This document shows positions 54,991-64,000 of a stretch of 64,000 bases of DNA, in pieces (the stretch's first letter is position 1; each line of letters begins with the position of its first letter). The stretch is from contig CM019067.1 in NCBI GenBank assembly GCA_009667805.1, forward strand, positions 69,148,997 to 69,212,996. The letters are read 5' to 3'. The notes under the pieces were generated by a model. It saw only the letters and a list, made by a program, of their open reading frames with translations. It was not told the origin of the DNA and did not search any database. The position numbers and the translations under genes were made by a program. The stretch is from Leptobrachium leishanense. Its lineage: Eukaryota; Chordata; Amphibia; Anura; Megophryidae.

Positions 54991-56330
54991 GAGGTGGTGA
55001 CTTATTGTTTTGCCATTGCTTTGTAGCTTAGAGACTAATCGCTGTGAGTTTTATTGCATGACAGCTCTGTTATACACACACAGCAAATATACTGGACGTC
55101 TGAAAGAAGGGAATTTAGGAACAAGCGCTGCCGCTCCCCCCAATCTGCCGCCCTGGGCCCAGGCTTTCTTGGTTCACACTGGTTTGATGCATCGTATATT
55201 GAAATCTCTGAGACGCCACGTCATGGATTTAAGACAGGAAAAAAATGAAGAATGTTTCCCACTTGCTACAATGTTCCTAAATGAAATTTTATAGGAAATA
55301 AAACGGCTCTCAAGACTTAGAAGCAAATGCAGTTTAATGTGAGTACAGTCTGAGTTACATGAAATATAATCAATGTGAGCGTAGGGTTCATAGCCTCAGA
55401 CGCCGCTCCACACGTCCTACAGACTGCTTTCCGTTACGGGGTAATTAGAGAAGTCTGCTTCAGTCAGATCTTTCCCCTTTGATCAATTTCATTCCATCCC
55501 TGGGGCTAAGGTGTAGACAATTATCCATGTGAGTGACCAGACAGCATAAAGCGTGATACATGTTCTGCATAATGAAGGCTTTCCGAGGAACATTTCACTT
55601 TATGACAAGGATTCCTTCCTCAGGTAGAGGTCATATAATGCGCAGGGTTTAACGTGATTTAAAAGCGTTAATTATGGCACTATAGTGGTTTTTCTCTTTT
55701 TTTGTTTAAGAAAAGCTTGATCTCCGTAACCTGTGTAATAACTTACCTGCATTTGCAAAATTTAGGCAACAAAAGTCAAGCCGACGGGATAAGTATCAAA
55801 GGAGATAAAAAATATAACTAATATGGTTTAGCTGCAAACTCTGAATTGTCCTGCATATCTAGGCTGATGTACTTCTTGGTGGATAACCCCTTTAAATTCA
55901 GAATAATGCACTTCTGAGGTGGAAGAATCACTTTCTGACACGTCCGGGCCCACAAAACGCGTTGCCGAGGTGTTTCTGTTATGATTTAGCAAACGAGCAA
56001 TTAAAAAGAATTCAAATAAAGTTTTGTTGCGATGCCTTCAGGATACGGGTTCTCCCAGGATTAAACTGTCCTCTAGAGCTGAGATTAAAGAGTTTACTCG
56101 CTAAGCCTCCACTTTCATCATTGCTGTATATCAATGCGTATGCGTTCTAAAGATCGACATGGAACTGGCAGGTCTTAAACGCGACGGGGCTTTTGATGGA
56201 GCTCTAATGTCTGCAACATTCATAAGATTACAGCATAATTTTCCATATACGAATGCTTCCTTCACACGGCTACGGCTAAAACTTCGCTTGGTGAATAGGA
56301 TTGCAGTGAATTTAGGACTGAGGTTGATTT
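54991..56330. other. Unassigned non-coding DNA (1.3 kb)
   Basis: Chance frames to 94 codons. No repeat or exon supported. Confidence 0.35.
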
Positions 56331-56401
56331 AAATTCTTATGGTTTTGAGGAGGTTAGGATAGGATCGATGTAGGGGTCAGTTACGGTAAGGGCCAGGCTA
56401 G

Positions 56402-57372
56402 GATTATGTTACATGTCAAAGTGTCAAAGACTGAACTCCTACTTATTCCTCCCTCCAATGCCTCCCCACCTCCTGACTTCTCTATCACGGTGGAGGGTAT
56501 CACCATCTCCCCATCAAACCAAGTTCGCTGCCTTGGAGTTACACTTGACTCTGCTCTTTCCTTCATTCCCCACATCAAGTCTCTTTCCTCCTCCTGCCGA
56601 TACCAACTGCGTAATATTTCCAGAATTCGGCCATTTCTTACCGCTGTCACCACAAAACAACTCATACACGCCCTGGTAATCTCCCGACTCGACTATTGCA
56701 ATAATCTCTTATCTGGCCTCCCTCTGTCCCGCTTCTCCCCCCTACAATCCATCCTGAACGCCTCCGCCAGGCTAATTCACCTCACCCACCGCTCTGTCTC
56801 TGCCGCTCCCCTCTGCGAGTCCCTTCACTGGCTCCCCATCCACTGCAGAATTAAGTTCAAAATCCTTATCCTTACCTACAAAACCCTCACTAACTCAGCG
56901 CCCCACTACCTGTCCTCACTAATCACCAAATACACCCCAGCCCGCTCCCTAAGGTCAAACAGTGACCTGCGTCTAGCTTCTCCCCGCATCACCTCTTCCC
57001 ATGATAGACTGGAGGATTTCCCACGGGCAGCCCCCACTCTCTGGAACGCTCTCCCTCGTACTGTCAGACTTTCCCCTAACTTCTCTTCCTTCAAACGCTC
57101 CCTTAAAACGTTCCTATTTAGGGAAGCCTACCACCCAACTCACTGACGCAACCATCAATCACTCTCACCTTGCAGTCCTCTCCTCCTGTTTCCATCCCCA
57201 ACCCTCCTAGATTGTGAGTTCCTACGGGAATAGGGCCCTCATCTCCTCCTGTACTGTTTGTCAAATGTTGTTCAATGTATTGTAACCCTGTCTATACTGT
57301 GCTTATTGTACAGCGCTGCGGAATATGCTGGCGCTTTATAAATAAAGAATAATAATAATAATAATAATAATA
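56402..57372 (+). mobile_element. 5'-truncated L2-type LINE, best-preserved copy
   Basis: Contains 246 codons of reverse transcriptase C-terminus without a stop (next entry), a 3' UTR with one CTTGCAGTCC segment only, and ends GGCGCTTTATAAATAAAGAA with (AAT)n. Lack of stops suggests a fairly young insertion. Confidence 0.9.
56406..57146 (+). CDS. L2 reverse transcriptase C-terminal region (truncated ORF)
   Basis: Starts inside the RT after the catalytic core: KTELLLIPP at residues 8-16, VRCLGVTLDSALSF (about 40-53), HALVISRLDYCNNLLSGLP (about 88-106, a block typical of L2), LHWLPIHCRIKFKILILTYK (about 139-158), APHYLSSLI (about 163-171) and LWNALPRTVRL near 216-226, ending FKRSLKTFLFREAY. 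The catalytic FADD motif and endonuclease are missing, so no activity is expected. The ATG is fortuitous. Confidence 0.85.
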   Translation: MLHVKVSKTELLLIPPSNASPPPDFSITVEGITISPSNQVRCLGVTLDSALSFIPHIKSLSSSCRYQLRNISRIRPFLTAVTTKQLIHALVISRLDYCNNLLSGLPLSRFSPLQSILNASARLIHLTHRSVSAAPLCESLHWLPIHCRIKFKILILTYKTLTNSAPHYLSSLITKYTPARSLRSNSDLRLASPRITSSHDRLEDFPRAAPTLWNALPRTVRLSPNFSSFKRSLKTFLFREAYHPTH

Positions 57373-57890
57373 CATACAGGTATCAGGGTTAGGGAAGTTA
57401 GGATTGGGGATCAGGGTAATTTGAGTTCAGGTTTGGGGTAAATATGGGTGGCCAAGGTTGAGGGAAGTTAGGAGTGGACCGCTGTATCTCCTACAATGGT
57501 ATTTCAGTCTGGTGGGGGGTATATGCCCATGTGCCTTCCCCATGGGTCTACCAATGAGTCAGTGCAAGGGGCAAGGTAATCAAATCATTGGGTAATATAC
57601 AGGTATCAGGGTTGGGGGAAGTTAGGAGCGGTGTGATTTGGAAGTGATGGTTAGGAGAGGTCAGGGTTTGGGTGGCCATGGTTGCAGAGAAGTTAGGCTC
57701 AGCATACATGTGGTGTCAGCTTTAGAGGGAGGTTAGGATTAGGGAGTAGCTATGATACATGTAGATATGGATGCTACAAGAGGTGGAGATTAGGATCACG
57801 GTAAGAGGGAATTTAGGCTAGAGGTAGATACAGTGGTCAGGGGATCGGCTAGGATAAGAAGGGGCGTATGAAGGTCGGGATATGACATAT

Positions 57891-59570
57891 GTTAGGACTG
57901 ATAGATCAGATGCGTTAGGGTGAGGTGGATTGCAGCATTTGGGATTTTGGTTTAGAGGTCAGGACTCTGAGGGTAATTTCACAGAACAGTTGTTTAATTT
58001 CAAGGATGAACTACGGCAAAAATCTGGTGAATTCCCTGTTAAAGGATCTGCCACCAGAGTTTGCCCGTTTATTTCTGCCTTTGGTAGTTTGCATAGCACA
58101 GGATGTCACCTGCAGTGGCCTTTCAACTGGTGTTTCCACCATAGTTGCTGCCCCGTGTAAAGTGCATTACTTTTACGGTTTTTCCAGCATAGTTTCAGGC
58201 ACAAGTTGTCACAGCGTTGCTTTCAACATCCTTATCACAGTGGTTTGTATGGGAGGTCTTCGGAGATCATCACCTTTATATTGCCGATATACATCCACCA
58301 CTGTTTCAGTCAACGCTGACACAATGGTAACGAGAGAATATCCGCAGTTTCTGAAATTTACATTAGGAGCAATGCGGGCTGTGTTGTTTGTTGTAGATTG
58401 TCCGCCTTCTGGTGTTGATTTTCTCCTCTCTGGATCGCGGTTCTTTGCCAAGTTGCAACAATGGATCTGGGTGGATATCCACCTGAGTTTAAGGGAGACT
58501 CAATGTTAGGGGATATCTGCCTTCAAGGTGTTGTAGACCAAAGCTCCTGTGATTCCACATTTCTGGCAAGAGCACAGGGAACCCATTCTTGGATAAGAGA
58601 CTTGTAAATAAGTTGAGGTCTGTGCACAACATGCACTTTATATAATTTAAGGATAATGTAAGCTGAATGAACTGACAATGCTGTCACTGCCATTGGAGGG
58701 TTTGTGTCGGGGTGGGTAAGATCGGGGTTTACAAGGTATGGGAGTACTGCGACTTGGCATTAAAGCTAGACTTTGATGTTACGGTACAAATGCACTGTAA
58801 CTTTATTTAGTGCTAAGGTGGTAGTGATAGTGGGTACCGTAAGTGACAAAAGCATTGGAACTCTAAATCCCCAGGCCCCCTTAGAAGCGATAAATTAAGA
58901 AATGCTTTTGTACCAAAGATAAATCTTTGGTGATAGCTCTATGTCCCAGGTTAGAATAGAGCCCAACATTGAGAAAGACTCCATAGTGACGAAACACTAT
59001 TCAGAGGCAACATCCTTATAGCATGTGATGTCATGTTTAAATGGGAATTATATGGTGGGAAAGCAGATACGGGTTTGATCAGTAGGTAGGTGGTGACAAA
59101 GTCAGAAAAAGGAGACTTTATCTGAGTGGGATGTGAGGAAGAAAAGAATGATTGATGAGGCAGAAAATAAAAACATTCATAGAGTTAGGATACGGAGATC
59201 CAAACAAGCGGAATTTGAATAACAAGAGGATGATTCACTGTCAAAGGCAAAAGAGCTGTCATGGGGGGTGAACGTAGAATAACAGACTGGAGATTGTGCT
59301 TGAAGTGGATTGTGGCCTGGTTAGTGAGTGCAGTGTGCGTGGATTTCTGGGAGTTACAGGAAATGCCGCGAGTATGTGGGTATCATAGCGACTGTAAGTA
59401 TCAGCTGGTTTTATCGATTCTGTCTCATACAGTATATATCTATCTCACTAAAATTTGGAGATTACCCCCCAAGATTGGTGACTGGATTGCTCCTGATAGT
59501 GACACAGAAATCTTCCAACCAAAGTGTTCAAATCAGGAAATCTGAACTTCATTTATATATATACACACAC
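57891..59570. other. Unassigned DNA containing a 194-codon frame
   Basis: The + frame 57925-58509 has no domain I recognise, no repeat match and no clear splice sites. It may be chance or an old element. Nothing else supported. Confidence 0.3.
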
Positions 59571-59573
59571 ACA

Positions 59574-60769
59574 GATGGGTCCAAAAGATGTATACACACT
59601 TCAACAGTTGTTATCTATACCCTTTTTTAAAACCTGTATTGAATTATGGCAGCAATGTGTAGTATTATGTTTCCTTAAACGATATCAGTATTCGCACCAT
59701 GGTATCACCATGTGACTGTCAGGAGAGCGTCAAAGAAAATGGCGCAGGCACGGTCATCTTTCCAACAAAGCTAGACCATTTTGAAGTGTTATTGTAAATT
59801 TGAAAACGTGCGTGAAGTTCAACGACAATGGCGATGTGAGTTTGGAACAGAACCACCTACGCGACTAACAATCGCATGGATTCGTGATAAGTTCAAAATC
59901 GATGGCACTGTGTGTGATGTGCACAAGCAGAGATCTGGGAGGCGTCGCACAGCAACAAGTCCTGCTTCCTCAGATACGGTGTTTCAACAGTTTACATCTT
60001 CACCACCAAAGTCTGTCCCACAACGTGCACATGAGACGGGAATTAGCAGATCAAGAATACAGCGTATTGGAAATTTTACATCCCGAGACTGTTACACACC
60101 GTGATTGAAGATGACCCTGATCGGAGGATGGAGTGCTGTGAGTGGTTTCCACAAATGGTACATGAAGAGAAGGACTTTGTACAAAAAACGGTGTGGACTC
60201 TTATTCAAGGGTTTAATCAGACCATTCTTTATTGAAGGTATGGTCACTGGTCTGTTGTACCTCAACATGCTTTGCACATCCATGTTAACGGCCATTCGTG
60301 CGCTTTATGCAGATGAGCAATTTTACTTCCAGCAAGATGGCGCACCATCTCACTACCACCAAGATGTTAGAGCCGATCTCGATGACATTCTCCAAGGATG
60401 TTGGATAGGACAAAGAGGTGCTGTTGAATTCCCTCCACCGGACTTAACACCCCTCGATTTCTATCTGTGGGGAACACCATGAATGTGGTTTACCTTAACA
60501 AACCACCTACGCTGGCTGCACTACGGGAAGACATTGAAACATGATGCAGAGCAATACCTGTGGACACTCTTGTCAATGTTGTCCATGCAGTAGTGCGCCG
60601 AAATCAAAAGTGTTGAGATGTTAATGGTGGCCACTTGTGAGCACCTAATGTGATTGCATAATTCAAACATGACATAAAGCTGCCCTTTGATGTTGATATA
60701 AATCTAGTAACAACATTTTTATGTATAGATTTTTCATGTTGAATTGTGTATACATTTTTGTGGCCCCTC
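59574..60769 (+). mobile_element. Tc1/mariner-superfamily element with internal deletion
   Basis: Ends GATGGGTCCAAAAGATGTAT then ACACACTTCAAC and, inverted, GAGGGGCCACAAAAATGTAT then ACACAATTCAAC. Between them lie both ends of one transposase gene with the middle missing. Length about 1.2 kb. Confidence 0.8.
59781..60620 (+). pseudogene. IS630/Tc1/mariner-type transposase, deleted and frameshifted
   Basis: The N-terminal part (59781-60080) holds VREVQRQWRCEFGTEPPTRL, an HTH domain (DUF4817-type) common to a transposase group frequent in arthropods and fish, and the KSVPQRAHETGISRSRIQRI block. After a gap with the first catalytic region mostly deleted, the C-terminal part (60105-60482) resumes at GLIRPFFIEG and includes FYFQQDGAPSHYHQDVRADL, with the second catalytic Asp, and TPLDFYLWG, the region of the final acidic residue. 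Family named from recall. Confidence 0.75.
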
Positions 60770-61845
60770 TTTTTATATATATATATAGCCAAATCAACCA
60801 AATATATCAATAAAATACAGGTTTATAAATGCATATTAAAACACAACACTATGCAGGTTGCAACAATACTACAACAGAGGTCTAGCAGTACATATCAGTT
60901 TACACTATAATACAGCAAATGATACAATACAAGTAATGATTTAAAGCATTTTCACAAGCAAACTCTATTTAAGAGCATATTGATACAGGCCTGAGTGAGG
61001 GGAGTGAGCAGCACAAAGCTCCCTCTATCTCCCAACATGTCGATAACACTGTTACCGTTCTTAGGGTTCAATAAGTGAATAGATAATAATCTTTGTATAT
61101 ACACAGTATATAGTGATCACAAGACTGGGAACCCTTGCTACAAATTAAGATTTAAATAGCACTATTAATTAGTGTCAAAATTCTTTCTCAAAACAAAAAA
61201 TGAGCCACAAAGATGAGCGCGCATGCGGGACAACTGCGCATGCATAAAAGACTAAACATACGAGTGAGGAACACGGGCAGAACAAATCAGAGAAACTCCC
61301 ATAAGGAGCACAGGGTACGACCTGCATGTCTCCCCAGCTTCCCAGCAGCTCTGAGTGCAATTAACATAAAACACCATAAAAATAATATGGTTTCTGAAAC
61401 CTTCTGCTTTGTGGCTACATTAGCGTCGCAACAATCCAAAGTATTTAGTCACTTCATATTTTGTTTCTAACAACCACAGGCGCCTCTGTATAAACACAAA
61501 TGCACTGAATACACAAGTTCCATTTCATTAGGTCCCAGCTCCCGACTCGAGAGACTCCTTGGCAGATATTACCACTTGTCTATGGAGTAATTAGAGCTCT
61601 TTACATCATATAGAGACCTGAATTCCTCTCATTTTTCTCCATTCTCTCTCCCCTGTTTGACCGGAAGGTAGTCGTAGCCTGGTGTTCATGGCCGTGTCTC
61701 GTGTTCTCAGCCACAATGACATGTCGTGAATATCTGTGATAATTCTGCCATTATTACAAGAACAAAAGACAATCTCCGCACGCAGCTCTGATTCCTTCTC
61801 CGTGGGATTGAGTTTAGGGCAGGTATTATTAACAGTTGGGTTTCT
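60770..61845. other. Unassigned non-coding DNA (1.1 kb)
   Basis: AT-rich, with a GCGCATGCGGGACAACTGCGCATGC-like inverted motif near 61217-61242. No gene. Confidence 0.35.
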
Positions 61846-61907
61846 GTATACACTGCCCGGCCAAAAAATAACGTACAAGCCTGTTATGATCTGGGGTTGC
61901 TTTGGAT

Positions 61908-62091
61908 CAGTGTTTCCCAAACCTCTCCTCGGGACCCTCAACCAGGTCAGATTTTACAGATCACTTTGGGGAAATACAGACTGAATCCTGCAATCACTGA
62001 GCAGCAAATCATATCACCTGTGCTGTGCTTCACATATCTGGCAAACCTGGCCTGTTAGGGGGTCCTAAGGACCCAGGTTTGGGAAACAGTG
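61908..62091. mobile_element. hAT-like MITE, CAGTGTTTCCCAA family, copy 4, nested
   Basis: 184 bp, CAGTGTTTCCCAAACCTC to its inverse GGTTTGGGAAACAGTG. Inserted into the coding part of the Tc1-like element. Confidence 0.85.
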
Positions 62092-62177
62092 TTTTAGACG
62101 GTCAGCTCTAGTCTTAGTAACATGAAAATGAGGTCATGTGACTGCCTGAATATACTGAATGAGCGGGTTTTCCATCA

Positions 62178-62519
62178 ATGTGTATTTTCTTCTCTGATGG
62201 CACAGCGGGCATATTTCAAGATGGCAATGCCAGGATTTATCAAGCTCAAATTGTGCAAGAGTGGTTCAGGGAGCACGAGACATCATTTTCACACATGGAT
62301 TGGCCACCGCACAGTCCAGACCTTAACCCTGTTGAGAGTCTTTGGGATAATGTGCTGGAGAAGACTTTAGGCAGCGCTGCGACTCTCCCATCATCAATAC
62401 AAGATCTTGGCCACAAATTAATGCCACTCTGGATGGAAATAAACATTGTGACGTGGCATGAGCTTATCGAAACGATGCCACGGCTAATGCATGCCGTAAC
62501 CAAAGCAATTTTTTCATGA
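62178..62519 (+). pseudogene. Tc1-like transposase C-terminal fragment
   Basis: [20 protein letters not shown] then [20 protein letters not shown]: the second-Asp region and the SPDLNPVE motif with the catalytic Glu. The usual acidic pair in the first motif reads D-G here. The segment is open for about 110 codons, yet lacks the N-terminal half, which lies before the inserted MITE. Confidence 0.8.
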
Positions 62520-62594
62520 ATCCATTTTTTACCATTATTTCTTTTCAGTGATTTACAACATCTGTCAAACTTTCCCCTAACCCTTATAAGTGGC

Positions 62595-63432
62595 ATTACT
62601 AAGACAGCGATGCGGAGTACATATTATATAAGAGAAACATAGTTGCAGCTTAGATTGGCGATTTACTGTAATTATTCCTTTGGAGTGAAAAAATAAAATC
62701 CTGACTTTTTTCAAGGTGATATAGTGAAAGCATATATTCCTATATATATATTGCTATATTCCAAAGGGTGAGAAGTTACCTATTAGGTAGGGGGTTAGGA
62801 TTGAATTTCCCCGGTTGGCTTTAATAATAAGGTTTTGTAAGCGGGATCTCCAGCGGGGCGGCCGCTCACCTTGCAAGCGTTGAATGTGCCTGCAGTTAAT
62901 TTAGTGCAATTAATAAAGGAACCTGTTATTACATGTCAGCAGAAACAAGAGGTCGCTGCTTTGTTCCTTCATATCTTTATTTATTTGTTGCAGCGTGCGG
63001 TTTAATAATCGCCTAGAAATGGCCTTTAATCCGGCTAATGTGTACCTCATTGTCAGGCTATTATCCTTTTTTTTCTGTGTTGCTGCTGCTGCAGATGTGA
63101 ATAGAAAGGCAGGGGGACCGGCCGTGGCGAACGCTGAGCAAATGAGACATGTGGCGAGCGTTTACCCACATTAAGTCCAGCGCTCATCTGGACATCTGAC
63201 AGTCTTTAATAATTTATTGAATGCAAATGCTAAATTTAGGGTCTTATCAGGCCCTGGATCCAGTCATAGCCTTGTTAATCGTTGATTTTGTATCGTGTCA
63301 GCGCGGCTGCAGGCGGCTAGACGATGAGCAATTATATGGATGTGGGAAGGATGCTTTTATCCCTGTTTTGTAGTTTTTTCTTCTGCTTTGTTTTTTGCTG
63401 TAAGAATGTAGTCTTGATAACCTGTCTTCTGT
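62595..63432. other. Unassigned DNA, possibly conserved non-coding
   Basis: Repeat-free, with homeodomain-like TAAT-rich words (CAGTTAATTTAGTGCAATTA near 62893). No open frame of weight. A conserved enhancer is possible but untested. Confidence 0.3.
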
Positions 63433-63496
63433 ATTATTATTTATTTATAAAGTATTTTATCAGGAAGGATACATTGAGATTTCTCTCGTTTTCAAG
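63433..63496 (-). mobile_element. tRNA-derived SINE tail, cut by Tc1
   Basis: On minus the tail CTTGAAAACGAGAGAAATCT then CAATGTATCCTTCCTG runs to TTTATAAATAAATAA. The head side is replaced at TA by the Tc1 element. Confidence 0.8.
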
Positions 63497-63498
63497 TA

Positions 63499-64000
63499 CA
63501 GTCAGGTCCAGAAATATTGGGACATCGACACGATTCTAACATCTTTGGCTCTATACACCACCACAATGTAGTTGGAATGAAACAAACACAATGTGCTTTA
63601 ACTGTAGACTGTCAGCTTTAATTTGAGGGTATGTACATCCAACTCAGGTGAACGGTGTAGGACTTACAGCAGTTTGCAGATGTGCCTCCCACTTGTTAAG
63701 GGACCAAAAGTAATGGGACAGAATAATAATCATAAATCAAACTTTCCCTTCTTAATACTTGGTTGCAAATCCTTTGCAGTCAATCACAGCCTGAAGTCTG
63801 GAACGCATAGACATCACCAGACGCTGGGTTTCATCCCTGGTGATGCTCTGCCAGGCCTCTACTGCAACTGTCTTCAGTTCCTGCTTGTTCTTGGGGCATT
63901 TTCCCTTCAGTTTTGTCTTCAGCAAGTGAAATGCATGCTCAATGGGATTCAGGTCAGGTGATTGACTTGGCCATTGCATAACATTCCACTTCTGTCCCTT
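63499..64000 (-). mobile_element. Tc1-type transposon, copy 2, running off the window
   Basis: Starts after TA (63497-98) with CAGTCAGGTCCAGAAATATT. It is the reverse complement of the 3' third of the copy at 32055-33680. The minus frame 63979-63752 encodes the transposase C-terminus with SPDLNPIEHAFHLLKTKLKG (catalytic Glu) and ends at the same FATKY terminus. The rest lies beyond 64000. Confidence 0.9.

Larger units (their letters stand above)
56330..57890. repeat. Degenerate GGTTAGG-rich tract, interrupted by an L2 insertion
   Basis: Loosely repeated GGGAAGTTAGGA, GGTATCAGGGTTGGGGGAAG and AGGTTAGGATT words on both sides of the L2 copy (56330-56400 and 57375-57890). Not a clean array; the period is not constant. 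Confidence 0.45.
61848..62590 (+). mobile_element. Decayed Tc1-like element, interrupted by a hAT-like MITE
   Basis: Begins near CACTGCCCGGCCAAAAAATA, a terminus type of some Tc1 elements. PVMIWGCFGS is encoded just before the MITE, and the transposase C-terminus resumes after it (next entry). The right terminus is not clear. Confidence 0.7.

Noticed and set aside
57925..58509. 194-codon frame as a host gene
   Set aside because: No recognisable domain, splice site or codon bias; kept only as a note in the non-coding entry.
63623..63961. 112-codon plus frame, also seen at 33218-33556 on minus
   Set aside because: Antisense shadow of the Tc1 transposase C-terminus and 3' end.

Overview
This window looks like intronic and intergenic DNA from a large, repeat-rich vertebrate genome, most likely a frog. 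The evidence is the repeat mix: TTAA-flanked MITEs whose termini match the Xenopus T2 type, L2 and CR1 LINEs, tRNA-derived SINEs with a V-SINE-like core, Tc1/mariner, hAT and piggyBac-like elements, a Tf1/sushi-type chromovirus, and many expanded minisatellites. No operons, bacterial genes, CRISPR arrays or rRNA genes are visible. The species is an inference.

Only one segment looks like an ordinary host exon: the putative last coding exon on + at 41497-41641. It follows a good acceptor site, ends in TGA and has a possible ATTAAA signal at 42250. I cannot name the gene. If it is real, much of 1-41496 may be its intron or introns.

Layout. 1-2.5 kb: MITE end, then an L2 3' end carrying a ~1.07 kb minisatellite. 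3.2-10.1 kb: a 35-bp minisatellite split by a 5.9 kb minus-strand Ty3/gypsy chromovirus with two 791-bp LTRs, CTCTC target duplication, gag, protease, RT, RNase H, integrase and chromodomain. 11.6-18.95 kb: piggyBac-like and T2-like MITEs, SINEs, a 36-bp minisatellite and a 929-bp hAT element. 20.6-26.9 kb: L2 copies, a solo LTR and MITEs. 27.8-33.7 kb: SINE, a 427-bp MITE, CR1 and a dead Tc1. 33.9-37.6 kb: a ~960-bp microsatellite and a 50-bp minisatellite. 39.1-41.4 kb: a three-deep nest of MITEs. 41.5 kb: the host exon. 44.2-48.8 kb: hAT-like, T2-like and Tigger-like elements and a 1.4 kb hairpin. 51.0-53.8 kb: two adjoining minisatellites, a GC-rich inverted repeat and a piggyBac-like MITE. 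54.8-64 kb: Tc1/mariner remnants, a long L2 copy, and a second Tc1 running off the end.

The best observation is on the chromovirus. Its LTRs differ by only two 1-base indels. A 10-nt segment 2 bases inside the 5' LTR is exactly complementary to a 10-nt LTR segment that sits 24-30 nt downstream of a TATA-like TTTAAA. That is the geometry expected of Tf1-type self-priming. All statements come from reading the sequence and from family knowledge; no database search was made.
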